Part shown: piece after piece, positions 24,930 through 31,967 of the stretch | Layout: every line of letters begins with the position of its first letter | Position numbering within the stretch: position 1 is the first letter of the stretch | Origin: HGM13233 sp964478515 | GTDB lineage: Bacteria > Bacillota > Clostridia > Oscillospirales > Ruminococcaceae | NCBI GenBank assembly: GCA_964478515.1 | Contig: CAYZIL010000014.1 | Span: 1-53,358, forward strand | DNA length: 53,358 nt | Direction of reading: 5' to 3' | Made by a program: the position numbers and the translations under genes | Notes under the pieces: generated by a model | The model's database searches: none | Seen by the model: only the letters and a program-made list of their open reading frames with translations | Told to the model about the DNA's origin: nothing

Positions 24930-25441
24930 CGACAAAAGCTATCGGCTGTCTGCTGCTTTTTGCTTGCTGTGCCGTTTACGGCTACGCGCGCAGCTGCGAC
25001 ATGCGCACACAGCACAACAATAAGCGCCTGCTTAAGGACCTGCTCGAAGACATTTGGCAGCTTTGCGGTGAGTCTGCTGTGCCGATAGACACGGCGATAG
25101 AGAATATAGCGCGGCAAAAAAAATATCTGCCGCTGGAACTGCCGCAGACGGCGCTGGCCCGGCTGCAAGCCGGCAGCTCGCCGACGGAATCACTTTTAGC
25201 GGCTGCCGAGTGCTGCGGCGACCTTGACAGGTGTTCGCCGCAGATACGCGCTGACATAACAGACTGTCTTTCCCACTTTGGCAGCGGGCGGCGCGAGCAG
25301 GACAAGTGCCGCTTCGGCCGCTGCGAGCAGTTGCTGAGTCGGGAAATAGAGGGGGAATATGCCGCCGTTAAAAGCCGCTCAAAGGTCTGCGTTTCGCTCA
25401 GCGTGCTGTTGGGATTAAGTTTGTGCGTGCTGCTTTGGTGA
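24926..25441 (+). CDS. spoIIIAB: Stage III sporulation protein AB
   Basis: A 171-residue membrane protein, similar to type II secretion GspF halves, of the SpoIIIA complex. It has an N-terminal hydrophobic segment (residues 5-20), a cytosolic helical domain with LLKDLLEDIWQLCGE and LARLQAGSSPTESLLAAAE, and a C-terminal membrane helix (VCVSLSVLLGLSLCVLLW) at the very end. Length and order are standard. The start overlaps spoIIIAA by 4 nt and spoIIIAC follows after 4 nt, so translation is coupled along the operon. Confidence 0.93.
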   Translation: MTTKAIGCLLLFACCAVYGYARSCDMRTQHNNKRLLKDLLEDIWQLCGESAVPIDTAIENIARQKKYLPLELPQTALARLQAGSSPTESLLAAAECCGDLDRCSPQIRADITDCLSHFGSGRREQDKCRFGRCEQLLSREIEGEYAAVKSRSKVCVSLSVLLGLSLCVLLW

Positions 25442-25445
25442 AGAT

Positions 25446-25640
25446 ATGGATATTGAATTTATTTTTAAGGTCGCGGCGATAGGGATAATTATTGCCGTGC
25501 TCAATCAGGTACTTATACGCTCCGGGCGCGAGGAGCAGGCGATGATGACTACATTGGCGGGACTAATAGTCGTGCTGGCAATGATAATTTCGAAGATTGA
25601 GGAGCTGTTCGCGATGATACGCTCGCTGTTGGAGCTGTGA
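25446..25640 (+). CDS. spoIIIAC: Stage III sporulation protein AC
   Basis: A 64-residue protein with two membrane helices separated by a short charged loop (SGREEQAMM). The family pattern is exact: MDIEFIFKVAAIGIIIAVLNQ, then the loop and LAGLIVVLAMII. It forms part of the mother-cell membrane platform of the SpoIIIA channel. Start at 25446; spoIIIAD begins one base after its stop. Confidence 0.95.
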   Translation: MDIEFIFKVAAIGIIIAVLNQVLIRSGREEQAMMTTLAGLIVVLAMIISKIEELFAMIRSLLEL

Positions 25641-25869
25641 ATGAGTGCTCTTTTTGCCAAAATAGTGCTCGCCTCGCTGAGCGCGGCGACGGCGGCGGCA
25701 CTGCTGAAAAGATTTTTGCCGGAATACCAGTTACTGCTCAACACCTTGTTTTGTGTTGTCGCGCTGGCCGTTATCATCCCCAGCGTGATTTCGGCCGTAA
25801 CGCAGTTGGTAGGCTTTGTCCCGACGTCGCTGGCGCTCAATTACGGAGTGCTCACAAAGACCGTGTGTA
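25641..25869 (+). CDS. spoIIIAD: Stage III sporulation protein AD, 5' part (cut by assembly gap)
   Basis: The first 76 codons of spoIIIAD: a small membrane protein of normally about 128 residues with helices LFAKIVLASLSAATAAALL and LLLNTLFCVVALAVIIP. The reading frame runs into 100 N at 25870, so the C-terminal 50 or so residues are missing. The truncation is an assembly matter, not biological evidence of a broken gene. Confidence 0.9.
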
Positions 25870-25969
25870 NNNNNNNNNNNNNNNNNNNNNNNNNNNNNNN
25901 NNNNNNNNNNNNNNNNNNNNNNNNNNNNNNNNNNNNNNNNNNNNNNNNNNNNNNNNNNNNNNNNNNNNN
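25870..25969. other. Assembly gap of exactly 100 N
   Basis: A run of 100 N, the usual placeholder for a gap of unknown length. The genes on each side lack about 50 codons of spoIIIAD and roughly the first 280-300 codons of spoIIIAE. The real gap should therefore be close to 1 kb, and feature coordinates downstream are shifted accordingly. Confidence 0.97.
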
Positions 25970-26278
25970 GTAGTCGGTCAATCCATTTCCGACTCGGTGA
26001 GCACGGTGCTCGCCGGCATGAAACTGCTGCAAGCGTCAGTCGGCACTGCGGGAATTGTGGCAGCGGTGGCGCTGGCGGTGCCAGTGCTTTTCGACTATCT
26101 GGCCGTCAATGTCGCGCTGCTGCTATGCGGCTTTTGCGCCGAAATTACCGGCAGCACCCGCAGCACCGCCATGCTTGCCGGCATTCGGCAGTGCGTACAA
26201 ATTAACCTGGCTGTTATTGCGACTCTTGCGGTGATGATGATATTTTCAATCTCAATAATAATTACGGTGGCCGGTTGA
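25970..26278 (+). CDS. spoIIIAE: Stage III sporulation protein AE, 3' part (cut by assembly gap)
   Basis: The last 102 codons of spoIIIAE, a polytopic membrane protein of about 390-400 residues in the SpoIIIA complex. The remaining part has several helices with VGTAGIVAAVALAVPVLFDYL, LLLCGFCAEITG and a C-terminal IATLAVMMIFSISIIITVAG, typical of the protein end. The frame continues from the gap without a visible start. The N-terminal signal region and most of the protein are missing because of the gap. Confidence 0.9.
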   Translation, partial: VVGQSISDSVSTVLAGMKLLQASVGTAGIVAAVALAVPVLFDYLAVNVALLLCGFCAEITGSTRSTAMLAGIRQCVQINLAVIATLAVMMIFSISIIITVAG

Positions 26279-26279
26279 A

Positions 26280-26723
26280 ATGGACGTAATAAAACAGACT
26301 GCGCTGGCAATATGTCTGAACACGGCAATAGTCAGCTTGATTGCGCTTTTTGCAGAAAAAAAACTGCGCGAGTCGGCGCTGAAAACCGTTATTGCGCTGT
26401 ACGCGTTGCTCGCCGTCGCCGCGCCGCTGGCACAGAATATAGACAATATTGAATTGGAACTGCCGGCATATTCGCAGCAGACTGCCGCCGACACCGACAC
26501 GGCGGCAGCTTATGCCGGCGCTGTCGCCGCCGAAATACAAAATCTGCTGGCGGAACGCGGCATAACGGCCGACGTCAGCGCGCAGATGGTGTTCAATTCA
26601 AGCGGACAGCTGCAGCTGGACTCGCTGAGCGTCGCCACCGCAGCAGAAAACGAGGCCGCAGTGCGGGAAACGGTAATGGGCTGCTGCGGCATAGAACCGA
26701 CGTTTTCCGAAGGAGGTCTGTAA
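26280..26723 (+). CDS. spoIIIAF: Stage III sporulation protein AF
   Basis: A 147-residue protein with two N-terminal membrane helices (TALAICLNTAIVSLIALFA and KTVIALYALLAVAAPLA) and a C-terminal ring-building-type domain (VAAEIQNLLAERGI, MVFNSSGQLQLDSLSV). This matches SpoIIIAF. The start is one base after the spoIIIAE stop. It is part of the channel between mother cell and forespore. Confidence 0.9.
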   Translation: MDVIKQTALAICLNTAIVSLIALFAEKKLRESALKTVIALYALLAVAAPLAQNIDNIELELPAYSQQTAADTDTAAAYAGAVAAEIQNLLAERGITADVSAQMVFNSSGQLQLDSLSVATAAENEAAVRETVMGCCGIEPTFSEGGL

Positions 26724-26725
26724 AA

Positions 26726-27265
26726 ATGGAAATGAAAAAAATCAAAGAGCGCTTGTCGGAACTGCTGAAAAAGAAGGGAAAGGAAAAACTGCTTGCGGTG
26801 GCGGCGCTGGCAGGCGTGCTGTTAATAGCGCTCAGCGAATGTGACGCGGGCGGCAACACCGCAGCAAGCGCGCAAAGCGCGGGCGACAACACGTCGCTGA
26901 GCACAGAGCAATACACTCAACAGCTTGAGCAGCGGCTGTCGCAGCTGCTCAGCACAATTGACGGAGCGGGGCAGGTGCAGGTGATGGTGACGCTGGAATC
27001 ATCCTCAGTTAGCAATTACGGCGCCAACGAGAGCCACAGCAGCTCAAACGGCAATTCTACGAGCGAGTCAAGTATCGTTATTATTGACGGCAGCGACGGC
27101 GACGTGCCGCTGATAGTAAGCGAGTCGATGCCCGCCGTTGCCGGCGTGGCGATTGTGTGTGAGGGCGGCGACATCAGTTCGGTGCGGGAAAATATTATCT
27201 TAACAGTAAAAACGGTATTAAATATCGCCTCCAGCCGCATATATGTTACCAAGATGCAAAACTGA
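26726..27265 (+). CDS. spoIIIAG: Stage III sporulation protein AG
   Basis: A 179-residue protein with a basic N-terminus (KKKGKEK), one membrane helix and an extracytoplasmic ring-building domain. SpoIIIAG forms a large ring in the intermembrane space in Bacillus. EQYTQQLEQRLSQLLSTIDGAGQVQVMVTLE and the late PAVAGVAIVCEGGDISSVRENI are diagnostic; the Ser/Asn-rich stretch between them is the variable insertion. GGAGGT precedes the ATG at 26726. Confidence 0.95.
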   Translation: MEMKKIKERLSELLKKKGKEKLLAVAALAGVLLIALSECDAGGNTAASAQSAGDNTSLSTEQYTQQLEQRLSQLLSTIDGAGQVQVMVTLESSSVSNYGANESHSSSNGNSTSESSIVIIDGSDGDVPLIVSESMPAVAGVAIVCEGGDISSVRENIILTVKTVLNIASSRIYVTKMQN

Positions 27266-27286
27266 CAAACAAAGAGGTAATTCAAG

Positions 27287-27853
27287 ATGAAAAAGACATT
27301 CAGATCGCGCAAATATGTCACCATGCTTGCCCTTGTCCTGGCGCTGGCAGTTGCAGTATACCTGAACTGGCGCTTTACGCAAATAGACCAGTCGGCGCAA
27401 ATGCCGGACGACGCCCAGATCGCCGCCGCCGAAAGCAGCACCGGTCAGACGACTAATTACGGCGACGCGATGTTCGTGTCGAACGGCAGCAGCGACGCCG
27501 GCGAATACTTTGCCGAGGTGCGCTTGGACCGCGCGCAGAGCCGCGACGAGGCGCTCGACGCCCTGCAGGAGGCTTTGAGCAATACGGAATTGTCCGACGC
27601 AGAAAAGACGGCGCTGACCGCCCAGCTTACGGCGGTAGCGCAAAGCATTTCGCTTGAGGCCGACATAGAAGCGCTGATAAAATCAAAAGGCTTCAGCGAT
27701 TGTGTGGCGTTCATTAGTGACGGTTCAATAAAAATATTGGTGCCGGCGCCCGAGTCGGGTCTGACAACAGCACAGGTGGCGCAAATTACCGAAATCGTTC
27801 TCTCGCAGACCGATATTCCGGCGGAAAACATCTCGATAGTAGAAGTAAAATAA
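27287..27853 (+). CDS. spoIIIAH: Stage III sporulation protein AH
   Basis: A 188-residue bitopic protein that pairs with forespore SpoIIQ across the engulfing membranes. It has a basic start (MKKTFRSRKY), a membrane helix, a linker with low complexity and a C-terminal YscJ/FliF-like domain. YFAEVRLDRAQSRDEALDALQEAL, EKTALTAQLTAVAQSISLEADIEALIKSKGFSDCVAFI and the last AQITEIVLSQTDIPAENISIVEVK are family blocks. GAGGT precedes ATG at 27287. It closes the operon; a new promoter for asp23 begins right after. Confidence 0.95.
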   Translation: MKKTFRSRKYVTMLALVLALAVAVYLNWRFTQIDQSAQMPDDAQIAAAESSTGQTTNYGDAMFVSNGSSDAGEYFAEVRLDRAQSRDEALDALQEALSNTELSDAEKTALTAQLTAVAQSISLEADIEALIKSKGFSDCVAFISDGSIKILVPAPESGLTTAQVAQITEIVLSQTDIPAENISIVEVK

Positions 27854-27869
27854 ATAAAATTTAATATTA

Positions 27870-27898
27870 TTGTAAAAGCACCGGCGGAATGGTATAAT
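27870..27898 (+). promoter_or_regulatory. Sigma-A-type promoter of asp23
   Basis: TTGTAA (27870-27875), a 17-nt spacer and a perfect TATAAT (27893-27898) preceded by TG plus one base (extended -10). It lies 22 nt before the start codon and just past spoIIIAH, separating vegetative from sporulation transcription. Confidence 0.8.
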
Positions 27899-27920
27899 AG
27901 CAGCGTCAAGGAGGGTTCTT

Positions 27921-28289
27921 ATGGACATTGAAAACTCTGGTTCCGTCGGTAATTTGCGCATATCCAACGAAGTTATCGCCACTGTCGCCAAATTGGCAAC
28001 ACTGGAAATAGATGGCGTTCACAGCGTCAGCGTCGGCAACAGCGGTGTTAAGGGACTTTTTACGCGTGCCAACTACGCAAAGCCCATAAAGATAACCGTC
28101 AAGAACGACAGCGCAGAAGTCGACGTCAGCATTATTGTCAAAGAGAGCGTGAAAATTCCCGAGCTCTCGCTGGCAGTGCAAAAAAGTGTTAAAGACGCAG
28201 TCGAGAACATGACCGGTCTTACCGTGAGTAAGGTCGACGTCGGCGTAGCCGGCGTAGTCAGCAGCACCGAGAACAGCAAAGAAAACTGA
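27921..28289 (+). CDS. Asp23/Gls24 family envelope stress protein
   Basis: A 122-residue Asp23/Gls24-family protein, abundant cytoplasmic proteins near the membrane linked to envelope homeostasis in Gram-positives. NLRISNEVIATVAKLATLEIDGVHSV, VDVSIIVKESVKIPELSLAVQKSVKDAVENMTGL and VSKVDVGVAGVV are the conserved blocks. It has its own promoter and terminator and lies upstream of nusB, as in many Clostridia. The accB-accC genes often found between spoIIIAH and asp23 are absent. Confidence 0.93.
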   Translation: MDIENSGSVGNLRISNEVIATVAKLATLEIDGVHSVSVGNSGVKGLFTRANYAKPIKITVKNDSAEVDVSIIVKESVKIPELSLAVQKSVKDAVENMTGLTVSKVDVGVAGVVSSTENSKEN

Positions 28290-28294
28290 ATTTC

Positions 28295-28319
28295 AGCCCT
28301 CATTTTCGGGGGCTTTTTT
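28295..28319 (+). terminator. Intrinsic terminator after asp23
   Basis: A 7-bp stem (28295-28301 with 28308-28314), 6-nt loop and a run of six T. It separates asp23 from nusB. The 118 nt between this and nusB carry a further GC-rich hairpin around 28350-28372 with no T-run, and I saw no clear promoter there. Confidence 0.82.
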
Positions 28320-28437
28320 CTGTTGTTTTTGCCTTGATTGCCGGACACGTGCCGCGCTTGTGTAAGCGGCGCGTTGTGCAAAAAACGTTTAAAAAAGCGG
28401 CGGCGCAAAAGACGGACCGCCATAAAGGGACAAACCT

Positions 28438-28839
28438 ATGAACAGAAGACAGGCCCGCGAGTCGGGGTTCCTAATTATTTTTGAAAAACAGCTCAATGAC
28501 GACGACATTGAAACCATTGTCAGCAACGCCGCCGATGCGGAAAACTACCAGTGCGACGAATACAGCCTGCGGCTTGCCGAAGGCGTGTTTTCGCATTTGG
28601 AAGTTATCGACAAGCTCATAGGTGAAAATCTCAGAGGCTGGACGGTCGCCAGAATACCCAAAACAGCGTTGGCCATTTTGCGCTTGTGCTGCTGTGAGTT
28701 GCTGTTCTTTGACGACGTCCCCGCCAATATTTCCATAAACGAGGCAGTCGAGCTGTCCAAAAAGTATTGCAGCGCCGACGATTATTCTTTTATCAACGGT
28801 GTTTTGGGCTCAATAGAAAAGTCGGTGAGTGCGCAGTGA
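28438..28839 (+). CDS. nusB: Transcription antitermination factor NusB
   Basis: All-helical protein that binds BoxA RNA with NusE (S10) in rRNA antitermination. The 133 residues start MNRRQARESGFLIIFEKQL and carry the C-terminal VARIPKTALAILRLCCCELLFFDDVPANISINEAVELSKKYCSADDYSFINGVLGSI, the core of the family. The ATG at 28438 has AAAGGGAC upstream. It begins the dense run to tyrS. The stop overlaps the GTG of the next gene. Confidence 0.96.
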   Translation: MNRRQARESGFLIIFEKQLNDDDIETIVSNAADAENYQCDEYSLRLAEGVFSHLEVIDKLIGENLRGWTVARIPKTALAILRLCCCELLFFDDVPANISINEAVELSKKYCSADDYSFINGVLGSIEKSVSAQ

Positions 28840-29765
28840 GTTTGTTCCTCGGTCTCGATACCAGCAACTACGCCACCAGCGCCGCTGTATACGACTCTGC
28901 CGACGGCAAGCTGCTCGTCAACGAGCGCATAGAATTGAGCGTCGGTAAAAATCAGCTGGGTCTCCGGCAGAACGACGCCGTTTTTTTGCACACTCGCAAT
29001 TTACCGCTGCTGCTGGAAAGTGTGCGCGCAAAGCAGGACCTTTGCAACGTCAGTGCCGTGGGCGTGTCGGGCGCGCCGACAGGACATGAGGGTTCCTATA
29101 TGCCCTGCTTTTTGTGCGGCGTCGCGGCGGCGTCCGCTTTCAGTGCCGGCGGCGGCGCGGCTGTGGTGCGCACAGACCACCAGTCCGGACATATTACCGC
29201 TGCAGCTTTCGGCGCGAAACGCGAGCTTTTCGGCAAAGAATTTCTCGCTGTCCACCTTTCCGGCGGCACGACCGACCTTGTGCGCTGCGATTACCGCGGC
29301 GCACGCCCGAAAATTACGCCGCTCGCGCACTCGCTCGATTTACACGCCGGACAGTGCGTCGACAGAGTAGGCGCGATGTTGGGAATGGATTTTCCGGCGG
29401 GTGTGCAGCTGAGCCGGCTGGCGCAAAGCTGCGCGCAGGCACCAAAGGTCCGGCCGGTCATCCGCGACGGCTGCTGCTGCTTGTCGGGGCTGGAAAACCA
29501 GTGCGCCGACTTGCTGAAGCGCGGCGCAGACCCCGCTTATATTGCGCGCTATTGTCTTGATTTTATCGCCGCAAGCGTGCGCGGCATGATAGACTGCTTG
29601 CAGGAGTCTCAACTGCCTGTGCTGCTTGCCGGCGGCGTTTCCGCCAGCAGCGTCATCCGCAATTATTTCGCACAACCGCGCTACTGTTTTGCCGACCCGA
29701 AGCTCAGCGCAGACAACGCTGCCGGCGTCGCCGTAATAGCGGCGCGTGTTTTTGAAAAAGAGTGA
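28836..29765 (+). CDS. TsaD/Kae1-like protein (paralog of the t6A enzyme)
   Basis: A 309-residue ASKHA-fold protein related to TsaD/Kae1. The metal-binding pair sits in TDHQSGHITAA (His-x3-His), a phosphate loop in LSGGTTDLV and GGVSAS, and a late SADNAAGVA motif. TsaD normally has GGHTE and TDNAAM, so the active-site residues differ. Proteins of this type sit between nusB and xseA in many Clostridia and are annotated as O-sialoglycoprotein endopeptidase-like; genuine TsaD is usually encoded elsewhere. The GTG start at 28836 overlaps the nusB stop (GTGA). Function is unproven; a role in tRNA threonylcarbamoylation is possible but not indicated. Confidence 0.85.
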   Translation: MSLFLGLDTSNYATSAAVYDSADGKLLVNERIELSVGKNQLGLRQNDAVFLHTRNLPLLLESVRAKQDLCNVSAVGVSGAPTGHEGSYMPCFLCGVAAASAFSAGGGAAVVRTDHQSGHITAAAFGAKRELFGKEFLAVHLSGGTTDLVRCDYRGARPKITPLAHSLDLHAGQCVDRVGAMLGMDFPAGVQLSRLAQSCAQAPKVRPVIRDGCCCLSGLENQCADLLKRGADPAYIARYCLDFIAASVRGMIDCLQESQLPVLLAGGVSASSVIRNYFAQPRYCFADPKLSADNAAGVAVIAARVFEKE

Positions 29766-29770
29766 ACGAT

Positions 29771-30904
29771 ATGCGCGAATTTATCTGTGTCAGCGCGCTC
29801 AACGAATATGTTAAGGCGCTGCTCGACTCAAACGACATTCTCAACAACATCTGGATACTCGGCGAGGTCGCCAATTTTCGCAGTAACTACGCCTCTGGAC
29901 ACTGGTATTTTACGCTGCGCGACGAAAAAAGTTCGGTGCGTGCGGTCATGTGGAGCGGCGCCGCGCAAAAAGTCAAATTCAAAATCAGCGACGGCATACA
30001 GGTGCTGGCGCGCTGTGACGCGTCACTTTACGAGCGCGACGGCGCTTTTCAGGTGTATGTAAGTGAACTTGAACCGCGCGGAGCCGGCGCGCTGGACAAA
30101 CAGCTTAACGAGCTTAAACAGAAGTTGGCTGCCGAAGGACTGTTTGACGACGCTCACAAAAAGCCGCTGCCGCGCTTTGCGCTGCACATTGTGGCGCTCA
30201 CCTCCGCGTCGGGCGCGGCGCGGAGGGATATTGAAAATGTTCTGGCGCGGCGTTGGCCGTGCGCCAAATTGACAATATTGCCAGTTACAGTGCAGGGTAG
30301 CGGCGGCGAGAGAGCGTTAACTGACGCGGTGCGGCGCGCCGACGCGCTCGGCTGCGACACAATAATTATTGCCCGCGGCGGCGGCTCGGCAGAGGATCTT
30401 TCACTGTTCAACAGCGAGCTGTTGGCGCGAGCGGTTTACGAGTGCAGGACCCCGGTCATATCAGCCGTCGGCCATGAGACCGACTTCACCCTTCTCGACT
30501 TTGTTGCCGACCGCCGCGCACCGACCCCGTCGGCGGCGGCAGAGCTGGCCTGCCCGGACAAGCAGGAGATAGAGCAATATTTACGGCAGCTTTACGGTTC
30601 CATTATGACGCACACCGCGCAGACTCTTGACAGCGCGCAGCGCGCTGTGTCGTCCCAGTGGGCGACAGTAAAGCAGCAGCTCAAAGCGGGGTGCGAGCTG
30701 CGCCGCGAACGGCTTGCCGCCGCCGCGCGTCTGTGTGAGTCGTTAAGCCCGCTGGCAGTACTTGAGCGCGGCTATGCATACGCGGCAAAGGACGGCACGG
30801 CCGTAACACAGGTAAAGCAGCTTTCGCCGGGCGACGAATTGCTTTTGAGCTTTCGTGACGGGACCGCAAAATGTCGCGTAGAGGAGATTACGCCAAATGA
30901 GTGA
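29771..30904 (+). CDS. xseA: Exodeoxyribonuclease VII large subunit
   Basis: Catalytic subunit of ExoVII, a single-strand exonuclease producing acid-soluble oligonucleotides. The N-terminal OB fold (NNIWILGEVANFRSNYASGHWYFTLRD) and the nuclease domain with IIARGGGSAEDLSLFN and ISAVGHETDFTLLDFVADRRAPTPSAAAE are clear. It is short for the family (about 378 residues against 400-450) because the coiled-coil C-terminal part is reduced. ATG at 29771 is chosen; an in-frame GTG at 29762 overlapping the upstream stop is an equally possible coupled start. It overlaps xseB by 8 nt. Confidence 0.95.
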   Translation: MREFICVSALNEYVKALLDSNDILNNIWILGEVANFRSNYASGHWYFTLRDEKSSVRAVMWSGAAQKVKFKISDGIQVLARCDASLYERDGAFQVYVSELEPRGAGALDKQLNELKQKLAAEGLFDDAHKKPLPRFALHIVALTSASGAARRDIENVLARRWPCAKLTILPVTVQGSGGERALTDAVRRADALGCDTIIIARGGGSAEDLSLFNSELLARAVYECRTPVISAVGHETDFTLLDFVADRRAPTPSAAAELACPDKQEIEQYLRQLYGSIMTHTAQTLDSAQRAVSSQWATVKQQLKAGCELRRERLAAAARLCESLSPLAVLERGYAYAAKDGTAVTQVKQLSPGDELLLSFRDGTAKCRVEEITPNE

Positions 30905-31103
30905 GACTAAACTGACATTTGAAGAGGGCACTGCCCGCTTAGAGCAAATAAACGAGCAGCTTGCGGCTGAAAGCGTTTCGCTGGAAGAATCGCTGCAGCT
31001 CTATTCACAGGCTGCCGAAATTGTCGGCAAGCTCGGCAAAATACTCGACGACGCGCAGCAGCGCGTCGAAGTTCTTGACAAAGAGACGGCTGAATACCAA
31101 TGA
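30897..31103 (+). CDS. xseB: Exodeoxyribonuclease VII small subunit
   Basis: The 68-residue partner of XseA that forms coiled-coil sheaths around it. LTFEEGTARLEQINEQLAAESVSLEESLQLYSQA matches the family helix pair. It overlaps xseA upstream by 8 nt and ispA downstream by 4 nt (ATGA), so the three are translated together. Confidence 0.94.
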   Translation: MSETKLTFEEGTARLEQINEQLAAESVSLEESLQLYSQAAEIVGKLGKILDDAQQRVEVLDKETAEYQ

Positions 31104-31966
31104 ATTACGACTTAAAATACGCGTCGTTCCGCGACGTCTGCGAGGACAAACTGGAAAAGTTATGCGCCGAGGAAAGCGGCCAAACCGGCGCGGCTATGCG
31201 CTACGCGCTGCTCGGCGGCGGCAAGCGGGTAAGGGGCGTAATGACGCTGGCGCTCAACGAGATGCTCGGCGGCGACGCCGACGCCGCGCTTTTGGCCGCC
31301 TGCGCTCTTGAGATGGTGCACGCCTATTCTCTGGTACACGACGACCTTCCGTGCATGGACAACGACCTTTTGCGCCGCGGCAAACCCAGCACGCACGCCG
31401 CGTTCGGCGAGAGCACCGCGCTGCTTGCCGGCGACGCTTTGCTGACAAAAGCTTTTGCTGTGCTCGCGCAGATTAAAGACGCCGAGATATGTCAAGCCTG
31501 CGTCGCGTCGCTTGCAAATGCCGCCGGCAACTGCGGCATGATTCGCGGACAGGAGCTCGACCTTGCCGCGGAAAACAAGACGCTTAGCGAGGAACAACTG
31601 CGCGAGGTGCACCGCTGCAAAACCGGCGCACTTTTTACCTGCTGTGTGCAAATGGCCTGCGCGTGCGCGCGCAGCAGCGCTCGCGAGCGCCAAGCGCTGG
31701 AACAGTATGCCGCAAATATCGGTCTCGCGTTTCAGGTGGTGGATGACATTCTCGACTGCACCGCAGACGAGAGCACACTCGGCAAACCTATAGGCAGCGA
31801 CGCCGCGCAGGGCAAGAACACCTATACTGTTTTGCTGGGCGTCAGCGGCGCGCGCGCACTTGCAAGCGAACTGAGCGCAACCGCGGCCGAAATTATCGGC
31901 GAATACGGCGAGCGCAGCCGGTTCCTTGCGGAAATGGCCGGCAAACTTCTCGACAGGATATATTGA
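31100..31966 (+). CDS. ispA: Polyprenyl synthetase (farnesyl/geranyl diphosphate synthase)
   Basis: Short-chain trans-prenyltransferase producing geranyl and farnesyl diphosphate from IPP and DMAPP. The 288 residues have the first aspartate-rich motif in VHDDLPCMDND and the second in VVDDILDCTAD. GGGKRVRG for diphosphate binding and IRGQELDLA also fit. It is next to dxs, which makes the precursor pathway local. The start overlaps xseB by ATGA; dxs starts 1 nt after its stop. Confidence 0.95.
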   Translation: MNYDLKYASFRDVCEDKLEKLCAEESGQTGAAMRYALLGGGKRVRGVMTLALNEMLGGDADAALLAACALEMVHAYSLVHDDLPCMDNDLLRRGKPSTHAAFGESTALLAGDALLTKAFAVLAQIKDAEICQACVASLANAAGNCGMIRGQELDLAAENKTLSEEQLREVHRCKTGALFTCCVQMACACARSSARERQALEQYAANIGLAFQVVDDILDCTADESTLGKPIGSDAAQGKNTYTVLLGVSGARALASELSATAAEIIGEYGERSRFLAEMAGKLLDRIY

Positions 31967-31967
31967 T

